From: Roseibium limicola
GTDB taxonomy: Bacteria > Pseudomonadota > Alphaproteobacteria > Rhizobiales > Stappiaceae
Direction of reading: 5' to 3'
DNA: 64,000 nt
Assembly (NCBI RefSeq): GCF_017313085.1
Contig: NZ_JAFLNF010000003.1
Coordinates: 496,001-560,000, forward strand
The notes beneath the pieces are model-generated. The model was not told the DNA's origin. It searched no databases and saw nothing but the letters and a program-made list of their open reading frames with translations. Positions 46,595-54,293 of this stretch are shown one piece after another. Both the position numbers and the translations under genes were made by a program. Position 1 is the stretch's first letter, and the number at the start of each line of letters is the position of its first letter.

Positions 46595-47833
46595 ATGACA
46601 CAGGACGCGCAAACACTTCACATCTCCAGCCTCGGCCACCGGGGCGACGGCATTGCCGATACCCCGGACGGAGGCATCTTCGTGGCCGGGGCTCTGCCCG
46701 GCGAAGAGATCCGGGCCAGGGTCGACAAGGGCCGCGCCCATCACGTGGAGATCCTCTCCGCCAGCCCGGACCGGATCGACCCTATCTGTCGCCACATTGA
46801 CGAGTGCGGAGGCTGCACGGTGCAGCATCTGGCACAAAAGCCGTATCTCGCCTGGAAGCGAGACCTGGTGATCAACGCGCTGGGAACGCATGCGATTGAG
46901 ACCAATGTCCAGCCTGCCATACCAGGCCAGCCGCACTCACGTCGTCGCGCAGTGCTGACCGCCTCTCGGGTCGGGGGCGCCATCTTGCTCGGCTATCACC
47001 AGAAGGGCAGCCACAAGCTGATGGATGTTCGCGAATGTCCGGTTCTGGTGCCGAGCATCGTCAGACTGCTGCCAGGCCTGCGCAGGCTCTCGACTGAGCT
47101 GATGCCCAAGAAGGGCGACCTGCGCTTTACCGTCTTGATGACCAAGGCGGGCGCCGATGTCTCCGTCGAAGGAGCCGCACGCGACTATGCCAAACGGCTT
47201 CCGGCCCTCACACAAGGCGTGATGGATCTGGATCTGGCACGCCTCTCTGTCAACGGAGAAATCATTCTGGAAGTCCGCCCACCACAGCTCATCATGAGCA
47301 AGATCGCTGTCGTGGCCCCTCCGGGTGGCTTCACGCAAGCCACGGAAGAAGCCGAAGACGCTCTGTCTGAACTGGTCGTCACCGGGCTTGGGAAATCGAA
47401 ACGCGTGGCGGATTTGTTCTCCGGGTCAGGCACCTTCGCCCTGCGGATCGCAAAAAAGGCAAATGTTCATGCCGTTGAAGGCGATGCAGCCTCAGTAAAG
47501 GCTCTGGACCGGGCTCTGCGCCATGCCCAGGGATTGAAGATGGTGACCACCGAGCGTCGGGACCTATTCCGCCGCCCCTTGATGGCGGCCGAACTGAATG
47601 CTTTCGACGGGGTCGTTTTCGATCCGCCGCGCGCCGGTGCCGATACGCAAGCCGAGCAGCTTGCTGCTTCCACGGTCAAGCGTGTGATCGCCGTATCCTG
47701 CAATCCGGCCACTTTGGCACGAGACCTGAAGACCCTTATGGACGGGGGCTACAGTCTGACGTCGGTCACTCCGGTGGATCAGTTTCTGTTCTCTTCCCAT
47801 GTGGAAGTTGTGGCGGTCCTGGAACGGCTCTAG
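46595..47833 (+). CDS. RlmD/TrmA-like 23S rRNA 5-methyluridine methyltransferase
   Basis: A 412-residue class I methyltransferase. An N-terminal TRAM-like domain (1-55) is followed by an iron-sulfur set (C65, C71, C74 and a fourth near 147 in ECPVLV), a SAM domain (VADLFSGSGTFALRIA), the DPPRAG motif and the nucleophile cysteine in SCNPATLARD. It methylates C5 of a uridine in rRNA; the exact position is uncertain. ATG 46595 gives the normal start; the open frame upstream lies in the intergenic spacer. Confidence 0.9.
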   Translation: MTQDAQTLHISSLGHRGDGIADTPDGGIFVAGALPGEEIRARVDKGRAHHVEILSASPDRIDPICRHIDECGGCTVQHLAQKPYLAWKRDLVINALGTHAIETNVQPAIPGQPHSRRRAVLTASRVGGAILLGYHQKGSHKLMDVRECPVLVPSIVRLLPGLRRLSTELMPKKGDLRFTVLMTKAGADVSVEGAARDYAKRLPALTQGVMDLDLARLSVNGEIILEVRPPQLIMSKIAVVAPPGGFTQATEEAEDALSELVVTGLGKSKRVADLFSGSGTFALRIAKKANVHAVEGDAASVKALDRALRHAQGLKMVTTERRDLFRRPLMAAELNAFDGVVFDPPRAGADTQAEQLAASTVKRVIAVSCNPATLARDLKTLMDGGYSLTSVTPVDQFLFSSHVEVVAVLERL

Positions 47834-47914
47834 GCCACAACGATTGAACCTCTGCGGCCCTGACGCGTTCACTTGCCAAGAATAGATTTGGGCAGGACAG
47901 CTGAGGGCCGCAAC

Positions 47915-48907
47915 TTGCAGGATTTTCGGGACGTATTTTTTACTCCCCCCCACAGTCACACGACAGGGGGGGAGCTTCGTCGTGTCGGCGTTGAACTTGA
48001 GTTTGCCGCCGTTTCGGCGCGCGCCAGCGCCAATGTAGTTCAGACACTGTTTGGCGGAAACGTTCGCGAACTGGATCCTCACCGCTTTGAAGTTGTCGAC
48101 ACCGAGTTTGGCGATTTTACTTGCGAACTCGACAGTCAGTACGTTCACGATAATCCAAAAGATGCCAATGCAGACCCGAGCGAGCTGAAGTATCGCTTGC
48201 GGCGTAGCTTGCAGGAGCTGTTTGGCGATGTTTCGTCGCTGCTTGTGCCCTGTGAGGTCGTCTGTCCGCCGATTGTCACAACCGACCTGCCGAAACTGGC
48301 CGGACTGGTGTCCGGTCTTGAGGAGGCAGGTGCCAGTGGCACGCGCGAGAACGTGCTTTATGCTTTCGGAGCGCAGTTCAACCCTGAGATCATCGAGCCG
48401 ACAGGCGACCATATCGCCAGCGTGCTGAAGGCCTATGTCTTGCTCAGTGCCTGGCTGCGTAAGATCGTGGATGTGGACCCGACCCGGCGCCTGACCTCCT
48501 TCGCCGACCCCTTCCCGCCAAGTTATCAACGCAAGATCGTCGCGCCGGATTACTGGCCCGGTCTGGACGACCTGATGGACATGCACCTGAAGGAAAATCC
48601 GACCCGCAACCGCGAGCTGGATATGCTGCCGTTGTTTGCCCATCTGGATGAGAAAAAGGTCGCGGCCCGCGTCAATGACCCGTTGATCAAGGCACGCCCG
48701 ACATTTCATTACCGCTTGCCGGATGCCCGTTTGGGTGATCCGGCCTGGTCTCTGGCGCTTGAATGGAACCGTTGGCTGATGGTCGAGCGACTGGCAAACG
48801 ACCGCGACAAGCTCAACGCCATGGCCGAGGACTTTCTGCGCCTTGATGCTGCGGCCAAGCCCAAACCGTGGGCGTGGCGCGCAAGCGAGTGGATGGTGCT
48901 CGCATGA
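47915..48907 (+). CDS. amidoligase (Amidoligase_2 family)
   Basis: A 330-residue COOH-amine ligase of the glutamine-synthetase fold. The diagnostic motif is RVGVELEF near residue 25, with FTCELDSQYVH forming the next acidic strand and NPEII the third. The family is predicted to join amino groups to carboxylates of peptides or small metabolites with ATP; the natural substrate is not known. Its stop overlaps the start of a glutaminase-like hydrolase (ATGA at 48904), so they are co-translated. Start TTG 47915 has GAGGG 7 bases upstream; a TTG at 47873 would add 14 residues. Confidence 0.85.
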   Translation: MQDFRDVFFTPPHSHTTGGELRRVGVELEFAAVSARASANVVQTLFGGNVRELDPHRFEVVDTEFGDFTCELDSQYVHDNPKDANADPSELKYRLRRSLQELFGDVSSLLVPCEVVCPPIVTTDLPKLAGLVSGLEEAGASGTRENVLYAFGAQFNPEIIEPTGDHIASVLKAYVLLSAWLRKIVDVDPTRRLTSFADPFPPSYQRKIVAPDYWPGLDDLMDMHLKENPTRNRELDMLPLFAHLDEKKVAARVNDPLIKARPTFHYRLPDARLGDPAWSLALEWNRWLMVERLANDRDKLNAMAEDFLRLDAAAKPKPWAWRASEWMVLA

Positions 48908-49665
48908 TCAAGAAAATTGCTCGATTGGCCAGCCGCCCCTTGCCGCGCCGGCCCCGGATCGGCGTGACCACGTCACGCGGTGGCGGGCGCTACATGTGGT
49001 GGTTTTACTGGCTTGCCCTGCGACTGGTCGGCGCTCGCCCAACCCGACTGATCGCGCCTGCCTCACAGCACCCGCTCGAAAAATTCGACGGCTTCATCAT
49101 CGGCGGCGGTGATGACATCAGCCCGGACCTTTACCGAGGCGATACCATGGTTGATGCCCGTCTGGACCCGGAGCGTGATCAGATGGAACTGAAGGTTCTC
49201 GAGTATGCCGGCCCACGCGATATTCCGGTGCTCGGCGTTTGCCGTGGCTCTCAAATGATCAACGTCCACCGCGGCGGTACGCTGTACCAGAACGTCCAGG
49301 CCCAGTTCGACAATGTGCCCGACATGTGGACGCCTCTTCCGGTCAAGACAGTCACCTTCAAGGAAGGAAGCCGTTTACGCCGACTTCACCAGAAGGCGCA
49401 GCTGCGGGTCAACTCTTTGCATCATCAGGCCGTCGATCAGGTTGGCGACAGCCTCGAGATCGTTGCGTGGGACCAATTCGGTGTGCCGCAAGCGCTTGAA
49501 AACAAAGACGCCACGTTCATGATTGGGGTTCAATGGCATCCGGAGTTTCTGCTGCACCTGAAACCCCACAGGCGGCTGTTTCGAGCCTTCATCAGGGCCG
49601 TACGGGCGAAACTTGCTGCCGAGACCGAAAAGATGGATCACGCCCCTGCATTTCAGTATTACTGA
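48904..49665 (+). CDS. class I glutamine-amidotransferase-like hydrolase
   Basis: A 253-residue protein of the gamma-glutamyl-gamma-aminobutyrate hydrolase (PuuD) type. The nucleophile cysteine is in GVCRGSQMINV and the histidine-glutamate pair in GVQWHPEF; GFIIGGGDDISP is the oxyanion strand. The family hydrolyses gamma-glutamyl amides or supplies ammonia. It overlaps the amidoligase by the ATGA junction, so the pair may build and trim, or amidate, the same compound. Basic N-terminus; cytoplasmic. Confidence 0.9.
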   Translation: MIKKIARLASRPLPRRPRIGVTTSRGGGRYMWWFYWLALRLVGARPTRLIAPASQHPLEKFDGFIIGGGDDISPDLYRGDTMVDARLDPERDQMELKVLEYAGPRDIPVLGVCRGSQMINVHRGGTLYQNVQAQFDNVPDMWTPLPVKTVTFKEGSRLRRLHQKAQLRVNSLHHQAVDQVGDSLEIVAWDQFGVPQALENKDATFMIGVQWHPEFLLHLKPHRRLFRAFIRAVRAKLAAETEKMDHAPAFQYY

Positions 49666-49720
49666 ATTTTCTTTGCATCTGCTCTTGCCCTTGGCGTTGG
49701 TGTAACTTACATCGACGCCC

Positions 49721-51040
49721 ATGAGATTAGATCATTGGCTTCAGGCACACGGTGAAAGTCGCAGCGCATTCGCACGCCGCGCCAGTCTGTCTGCCGCGTC
49801 TGTCACGGCCCTGTGCAACGATCCCAACGCCTGGATCTCCCGCGATATGGCCCGACGCATCGCCGAAGCCACGAATGGCGACGTGACGCCCAATGATTTT
49901 CTCGGTCTTTCCACCACCAAGGAGCATCCCGTGTCTCAGGCTCGAGTCGCTGAAGCCATCCGTGCGTTCGAGCGCGGTGAAATGGTCATCGTAACTGATG
50001 ACGACGATCGGGAAAATGAAGGCGATCTGATCGTTGCCGCCTCCCGGATCACACCGGAGCAAATGGCCTTCATCATCCGCCATACTTCCGGCATCGTTTG
50101 TGCGCCGATGACGGTCGAACATGCCAAGCGGCTTCGACTGGACCCGATGGTGTCGCAGAATGATGCGCCGCTTGCGACAGCCTTCACCATCTCGGTCGAT
50201 TACAAGCAGGGCCTGACCACCGGCATCTCCGCCGAAGAACGCGCCTCCACCGTGCGCGGGTTGGCAAACCCCAACGCCGGTGCCGATGATTTCGTGCGCC
50301 CTGGCCATGTCTTCCCATTGATTGCAAAAGAAGGCGGCGTTCTTATGCGTTCCGGCCATACGGAAGCTGCGGTCGACCTCTGCCGCCTTGCAGGCCTGGA
50401 TGAAGTCGGCGTCATTTCCGAGCTGGTGAATGACGACGGCACCGTAAAACGCGGTGAGGATATCTCCGTCTTTGCCAAAGAACACAACCTGCCCATGGTC
50501 TCGGTCTCCGACCTGATCGCCTGGCGCCAACGCACCGAACGGTTGATCGAGCGCGTCAACGAACAGCCGCTACAGACCCTGGCTGGTCCCGCCTATGCGG
50601 TGACCTACTCCACCCCTTACGATCCGATGCATCACGTTGCGCTTGTGTTCGGGGACATTCTGGATGGCCGAAACGTGCCGGTGCGCCTTCAGCTGGAATC
50701 CGTTCTGGATGATGTTTTCGGGGCAAGCCAGCCCCTCGACACCACCATCAAGCTGATGGCTGAGCGAGGCCGTGGCGTCATCATCTACCTGCGTGAAGGA
50801 TCCGTCGGCGTTGCACGACAGTCCACGCGGGCACGCGCCGACCTGGATGCGGCCGAGCGTGAGGAACATGTCTCTGCCCAGCAGCGTCAGGAACAGTGGC
50901 GGGAAGTCGGGCTCGGCGCCCAGATCCTCAAAGACCTCGGCGTGACATCCATTCTCCTGCTTGCCTCGCGCGAACGCCATTACGTCGGGCTGGAAGGCTT
51001 TGACATCAAGATCGAAGCCACCGAGATCCAGGACGCCTGA
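49721..51040 (+). CDS. ribB: HTH-containing 3,4-dihydroxy-2-butanone-4-phosphate synthase with degenerate GTP cyclohydrolase II half
   Basis: This 439-residue frame has three parts. Residues 1-62 look like an XRE-type helix-turn-helix (SAFARRASLSAASVTALCND). Residues about 72-275 are RibB, with DDDDRENEGD (93-102) and GHTEAAVDL holding the catalytic acids. Residues about 290-435 are RibA-like, but the zinc cysteines and RGxEGRG loop of active GTP cyclohydrolase II are absent (LESVLDDVFGASQPLD). It makes the four-carbon precursor of riboflavin. An internal GTG at 49931, with AAGGAG 6 bases upstream, would give a 369-residue protein without the HTH. No FMN riboswitch is seen. Confidence 0.93.
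   Translation: MRLDHWLQAHGESRSAFARRASLSAASVTALCNDPNAWISRDMARRIAEATNGDVTPNDFLGLSTTKEHPVSQARVAEAIRAFERGEMVIVTDDDDRENEGDLIVAASRITPEQMAFIIRHTSGIVCAPMTVEHAKRLRLDPMVSQNDAPLATAFTISVDYKQGLTTGISAEERASTVRGLANPNAGADDFVRPGHVFPLIAKEGGVLMRSGHTEAAVDLCRLAGLDEVGVISELVNDDGTVKRGEDISVFAKEHNLPMVSVSDLIAWRQRTERLIERVNEQPLQTLAGPAYAVTYSTPYDPMHHVALVFGDILDGRNVPVRLQLESVLDDVFGASQPLDTTIKLMAERGRGVIIYLREGSVGVARQSTRARADLDAAEREEHVSAQQRQEQWREVGLGAQILKDLGVTSILLLASRERHYVGLEGFDIKIEATEIQDA
49919..49933 (+). promoter_or_regulatory. strong internal ribosome site and GTG start in ribB
   Basis: AAGGAG (49919-49924), six bases, then GTG (49931-49933) in the ribB reading frame. It lies exactly between the HTH and RibB domains. It could produce a second, HTH-free RibB, or it could be the true start with the HTH encoded as a separate upstream product read through in the same frame. 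Confidence 0.65.
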
Positions 51041-51240
51041 TCGGGACGACTGAGACCGACCTGCAGGTGAATTCTGCGGGCCCGACCCGTGGTCGAAAAG
51101 GGAAAGCAAGCCTGCCTTATCGTCTTGCGCGAAAAGGCAGGCTGCCATAGAATGGTACTGACCAGTTTACAGGGCAGCGCGATAATTGATCGTGCTGCCT
51201 TTTGCCTTGCCCACCCCTTTGACCCTCGGGAAAGTTGAAT

Positions 51241-52446
51241 ATGTCCGGCAGTCTTGCTCGGTCCGCCGTTGTCCTTGGCCTGATGGCTGCGGTTGGCCCC
51301 CTCGCGATCGATATGTACCTGCCGGCTTTGCCAGGAATTGAGAGAGATCTCCAATCCGGCATCGCCGCAACCCAGATGACTCTGTCTGCCTTCTTCCTGG
51401 CGTTCGGTGTTTTTCAGATGATCTACGGTCCTCTTTCCGACCAGCTTGGCCGGAAGGTCCCGCTTTATATCGGCTTGAGCATCTTCCTCATCGGCTCTCT
51501 TGCCTGCGCCCTGGCACCGTCCATCGAACTGCTGATTGCTGCCCGTTTCGTGCAAGGCATTGGCGCCGCCTCGGTGATGGTGATGCCACGCGCCATCGTG
51601 CGTGATATGTTCACCGGCTATGAAGCGACCCGCCTGATGGCCTTGATCATGCTCGTGATCAGCGTTTCGCCAATGCTTGCCCCGCTGATCGGAACGGTGT
51701 TCATGGGCCTTGGTGACTGGCATGCCATCTTCCTGTTCCTGGCCGCCATCGCCGTTCTGTCGTTGCTCATGACACGGTTCATGCTGCCGGAAACCTTGCC
51801 TCCGGAGCAACGCGTTGCCATTCGCCCCGCCACATTGCTCCGGGGCCTGAAGATGCTGAGCAGCGATCCGATGTTCATGGGTCTTTCATTGATCGGTGGC
51901 TGCGGCATGGCGAGTTTCTTTGTCTTCATCGCCAGCGCCTCCTTTGTCTACACCGACTATTATGGCCTGTCGGAGGTTCAATTCTCTCTCGCCTTTGCGG
52001 CCAACGCCATTGGCTTCTTCGCCTCTTCGCAGTTCGCAGCCGGCCTCGGACAACGACTTGGCGTCAATCGACTGATTGCCTATGCGATCAGCGGCTTTCT
52101 CGCCGTCGAGACCGTTCTCTTGATGCTTGTACTCAATGGCTTCGATCAGTTGCCTGTTGTCATGGCTTGCCTGTTCCTCGGTAACGCCTGCCTCGGCCTG
52201 GTCATCCCGACCTGCATGGTTCTGGCACTGGAGCGTCACGGCAAGATCGCGGGCCTTGCGTCTTCGCTCGGCGGAACCTTGCAGATGGTCACCGGCGGCT
52301 TGATGATCGTTGCTGTCAGCCCGTTCTTTGACGGCAGCGTCACACCAATGGTTGCGGCCATTTTCACCTGTTCGCTTGCCGCCTTCATTCTTCTGCATGC
52401 GCTGAAGGTCGGCCGTGCGGCGGTGGACCCGACGCCGGGCTTTTGA
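51241..52446 (+). CDS. Bcr/CflA-type multidrug MFS exporter
   Basis: A 401-residue transporter with 12 membrane segments. The Bcr/CflA signatures are present: PLAIDMYLPALPGIERDL after segment 1, GPLSDQLGRKVPLYIGL (motif A) and RFVQGIGAASVMVMPRAIVRD in split form. Members export drugs such as bicyclomycin, or amino acids such as cysteine. ATG 51241 has GGGAAAG upstream. Terminated by the hairpin at 52470-52502. A 10-bp inverted repeat (AGCCTGCCTT and AAGGCAGGCT, near 51110-51144) lies in the leader. Confidence 0.92.
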   Translation: MSGSLARSAVVLGLMAAVGPLAIDMYLPALPGIERDLQSGIAATQMTLSAFFLAFGVFQMIYGPLSDQLGRKVPLYIGLSIFLIGSLACALAPSIELLIAARFVQGIGAASVMVMPRAIVRDMFTGYEATRLMALIMLVISVSPMLAPLIGTVFMGLGDWHAIFLFLAAIAVLSLLMTRFMLPETLPPEQRVAIRPATLLRGLKMLSSDPMFMGLSLIGGCGMASFFVFIASASFVYTDYYGLSEVQFSLAFAANAIGFFASSQFAAGLGQRLGVNRLIAYAISGFLAVETVLLMLVLNGFDQLPVVMACLFLGNACLGLVIPTCMVLALERHGKIAGLASSLGGTLQMVTGGLMIVAVSPFFDGSVTPMVAAIFTCSLAAFILLHALKVGRAAVDPTPGF

Positions 52447-52469
52447 CATTTCCGCCAAGGCTTGAAACA

Positions 52470-52502
52470 AAGAAGCGCGACCAGGTTCGCGCTTCTTTCT
52501 CT
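52470..52502 (+). terminator. intrinsic terminator of the Bcr/CflA gene
   Basis: AAGAAGCGCGA and TCGCGCTTCTT form a perfect 11-bp stem with loop CCAGGT, followed by TCTCTTT. It separates the exporter from the next gene, which starts 15 bases later. Confidence 0.8.
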
Positions 52503-52516
52503 TTGCGGCGGAATTC

Positions 52517-53068
52517 ATGAAAGATCAGCATACCGACCCCTTTTCGGATCAGACCCCGATTGCACCAGAACCCTTCGCGATCGGATACAAGCCCTCGATT
52601 GGCGACGGGTTCGTCTATGGCGGCATTCTCTTCGCCGTCGGCTTTCTCGTGCTTGGTTTTTTCGGCAAGGCGCAGATTCTTGCCTCCCTCGCCCTGATCC
52701 CGATTTTCTTCGCTTATTGGCATTATCCCATGATCGACCGGGGCCAACCACAGCTGGCCGCCAACAAGGACGGGTTGTTTCTGGAACGCCTCGGCTTTCT
52801 CAAATGGGACGCAATATCTGGCTTGAACCTGAAGGAAAGCTCCGTGCGTTCCATCGAGCTTCGGACACTTGAAATCAGCCTGAACGCTCCCCTTCCCGAC
52901 GCGTTGGCCAAACCACAGGTCTTCCCCGTCTGGAAAGCCATGATGGCGCGAAACTGGAAAGTCGGGAAAGCTGAGGACGGGCTACCCGTTATCCGGGTGA
53001 ACCTGCTTCCCCTCACCGGAAACCCGGAAGAAATTTTTGCGCGGGTGCGACGGTATCTGCCACTTTAA
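52517..53068 (+). CDS. uncharacterised two-segment membrane protein
   Basis: A 183-residue protein with two hydrophobic segments (about 33-50 and 53-70) and a soluble C-terminal half that alternates short strands with a final amphipathic helix (FARVRRYLPL). The layout resembles bacterial PH-like or STM3941-like proteins, but the match is by pattern only. It is proline-rich at the N-terminus (TPIAPEPFAIGYKPS). Function not recognised. Directly downstream of a terminator, so it needs its own promoter or read-through. Confidence 0.65.
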   Translation: MKDQHTDPFSDQTPIAPEPFAIGYKPSIGDGFVYGGILFAVGFLVLGFFGKAQILASLALIPIFFAYWHYPMIDRGQPQLAANKDGLFLERLGFLKWDAISGLNLKESSVRSIELRTLEISLNAPLPDALAKPQVFPVWKAMMARNWKVGKAEDGLPVIRVNLLPLTGNPEEIFARVRRYLPL

Positions 53069-53261
53069 GACCGGTTTGCTCTCCCCGAGGGCTTTTAAAA
53101 CGGCATGAAGCCCGCTACGCCTGCGAGATTGACTGCTTCGTTTGATCAGAGGTTTTGTGTGCCGATCCAACGTCCGGAGGGGACGTCATTGCACCCACAC
53201 TGATCTCCGGGCAAACGCAACAGCTGCTCGTGAAAGATGGGCAACCACTCAGGAGGAAACC

Positions 53262-54221
53262 ATGTTCAAATCCACGCTCATGGCCGGGATCACTCTGGCC
53301 GCCGGACTTGCCATTGCCACCACGGCGCAGGCAGAAACCCGCATCACCTATAAATCAGCCAAGGCAGGTTCATCCTACTACCAGATGGGCGTGGAACTGG
53401 CGGAAGCGATGAAATCCGGCTCCAGCGGCGACATCATTGTCACCGTGGAAGAAAGCCAGGGCTCCGTCCAGAACGTCATGGAAACCCGGGCACGTGGCGG
53501 CGACTACGTCTTCACCACTCCGCCAGCACTGGTTGGCGCTGCAAAGGGTGGCAAGGGTCCGTTTGAAGGCAAGGAAAGCCCGAAGTTCGCAAATATTCGT
53601 GCACTCTTCCCGATCCCGTCCCTCACCATGCACTTCGTTGTTTCCAAAGCCAGCGGTGTTGAAGACTTCGCTGGCCTGGAAGGCAAGACGCTGCTTCTCG
53701 GCAAAGGCTCTTTCGGCGCTCGCGAAGGCGAAAAGTATCTCGGGCTCTTCGGACTGGAAGGCAAGGTCAAGCTTGCTGAAGTCGAACTGTCAAACGCCGT
53801 AGCTGCGCTGAAGAACGGGCAGATTGACGGTTTTGTTACTGCCGGTTCCTGGCCTGCTCCAAATGTCGTCGAGGCAGCCGCCTCTGCCGACGTGACCGTA
53901 CTGTCACTGAGCGACGACCAAGTCGCGGAAACAAAACGTACACGTACAGTCATTCCGGCCGGCACGTATTCAGAACAGGCGAGCGAGATCGTCACCACAT
54001 CCTTGCCGGTGGTTGCCTACACCACCACCGCGATGGATGACGAAGCGGCCTATCAGCTGACAAAGACCTTCTGGGACACCAAGGCCTCCTTAAGCGAGAC
54101 AGCTCGCTGGTGGGCTGGCGTCGACAAGGATCTGATGGGCACTATCCAGGGCAAGATCCACCCTGGTGCACTGCGCTATTATCAGGAAGCCGGCTTCCCG
54201 TTGACCGACGCGCAGCAGTAA
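53262..54221 (+). CDS. TAXI-family TRAP transporter solute-binding protein
   Basis: A 319-residue periplasmic receptor with a signal peptide (1-23, TTAQA cut). The mature start TRITYKSAKAGSSYYQMG resembles the TAXI family (usually GGTxGxYYPLG), and GDYVFTTPPAL is the next conserved loop. It captures an organic acid, possibly glutamate or another dicarboxylate, for the fused permease downstream. AGGAGG precedes the ATG at a good distance. A strong terminator between the two genes probably keeps the receptor in excess. Confidence 0.9.
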   Translation: MFKSTLMAGITLAAGLAIATTAQAETRITYKSAKAGSSYYQMGVELAEAMKSGSSGDIIVTVEESQGSVQNVMETRARGGDYVFTTPPALVGAAKGGKGPFEGKESPKFANIRALFPIPSLTMHFVVSKASGVEDFAGLEGKTLLLGKGSFGAREGEKYLGLFGLEGKVKLAEVELSNAVAALKNGQIDGFVTAGSWPAPNVVEAAASADVTVLSLSDDQVAETKRTRTVIPAGTYSEQASEIVTTSLPVVAYTTTAMDDEAAYQLTKTFWDTKASLSETARWWAGVDKDLMGTIQGKIHPGALRYYQEAGFPLTDAQQ

Positions 54222-54239
54222 GGTCAGACACGAAAAACC

Positions 54240-54272
54240 ATCCCCGGACAGACCTGCTGTCCGGGGATTTTT
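54240..54272 (+). terminator. terminator between TAXI receptor and permease
   Basis: ATCCCCGGACA and TGTCCGGGGAT form a perfect 11-bp stem with a 7-base loop followed by T5. It lies 21 bases before the permease start. Partial termination here would give more receptor than permease, the usual stoichiometry in TRAP systems. Confidence 0.85.
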
Positions 54273-54293
54273 AGTTTAGATCACGAGTTCAAG

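Noticed and set aside
47564..48709. 381-codon minus-strand frame over the amidoligase
   Set aside because: Low-complexity shadow translation; the plus-strand gene has family motifs and a coupled neighbour.
49666..49720. FMN riboswitch before ribB
   Set aside because: The leader is only 55 bases and lacks the six-helix FMN aptamer and its conserved AGGATAT-type stretches.
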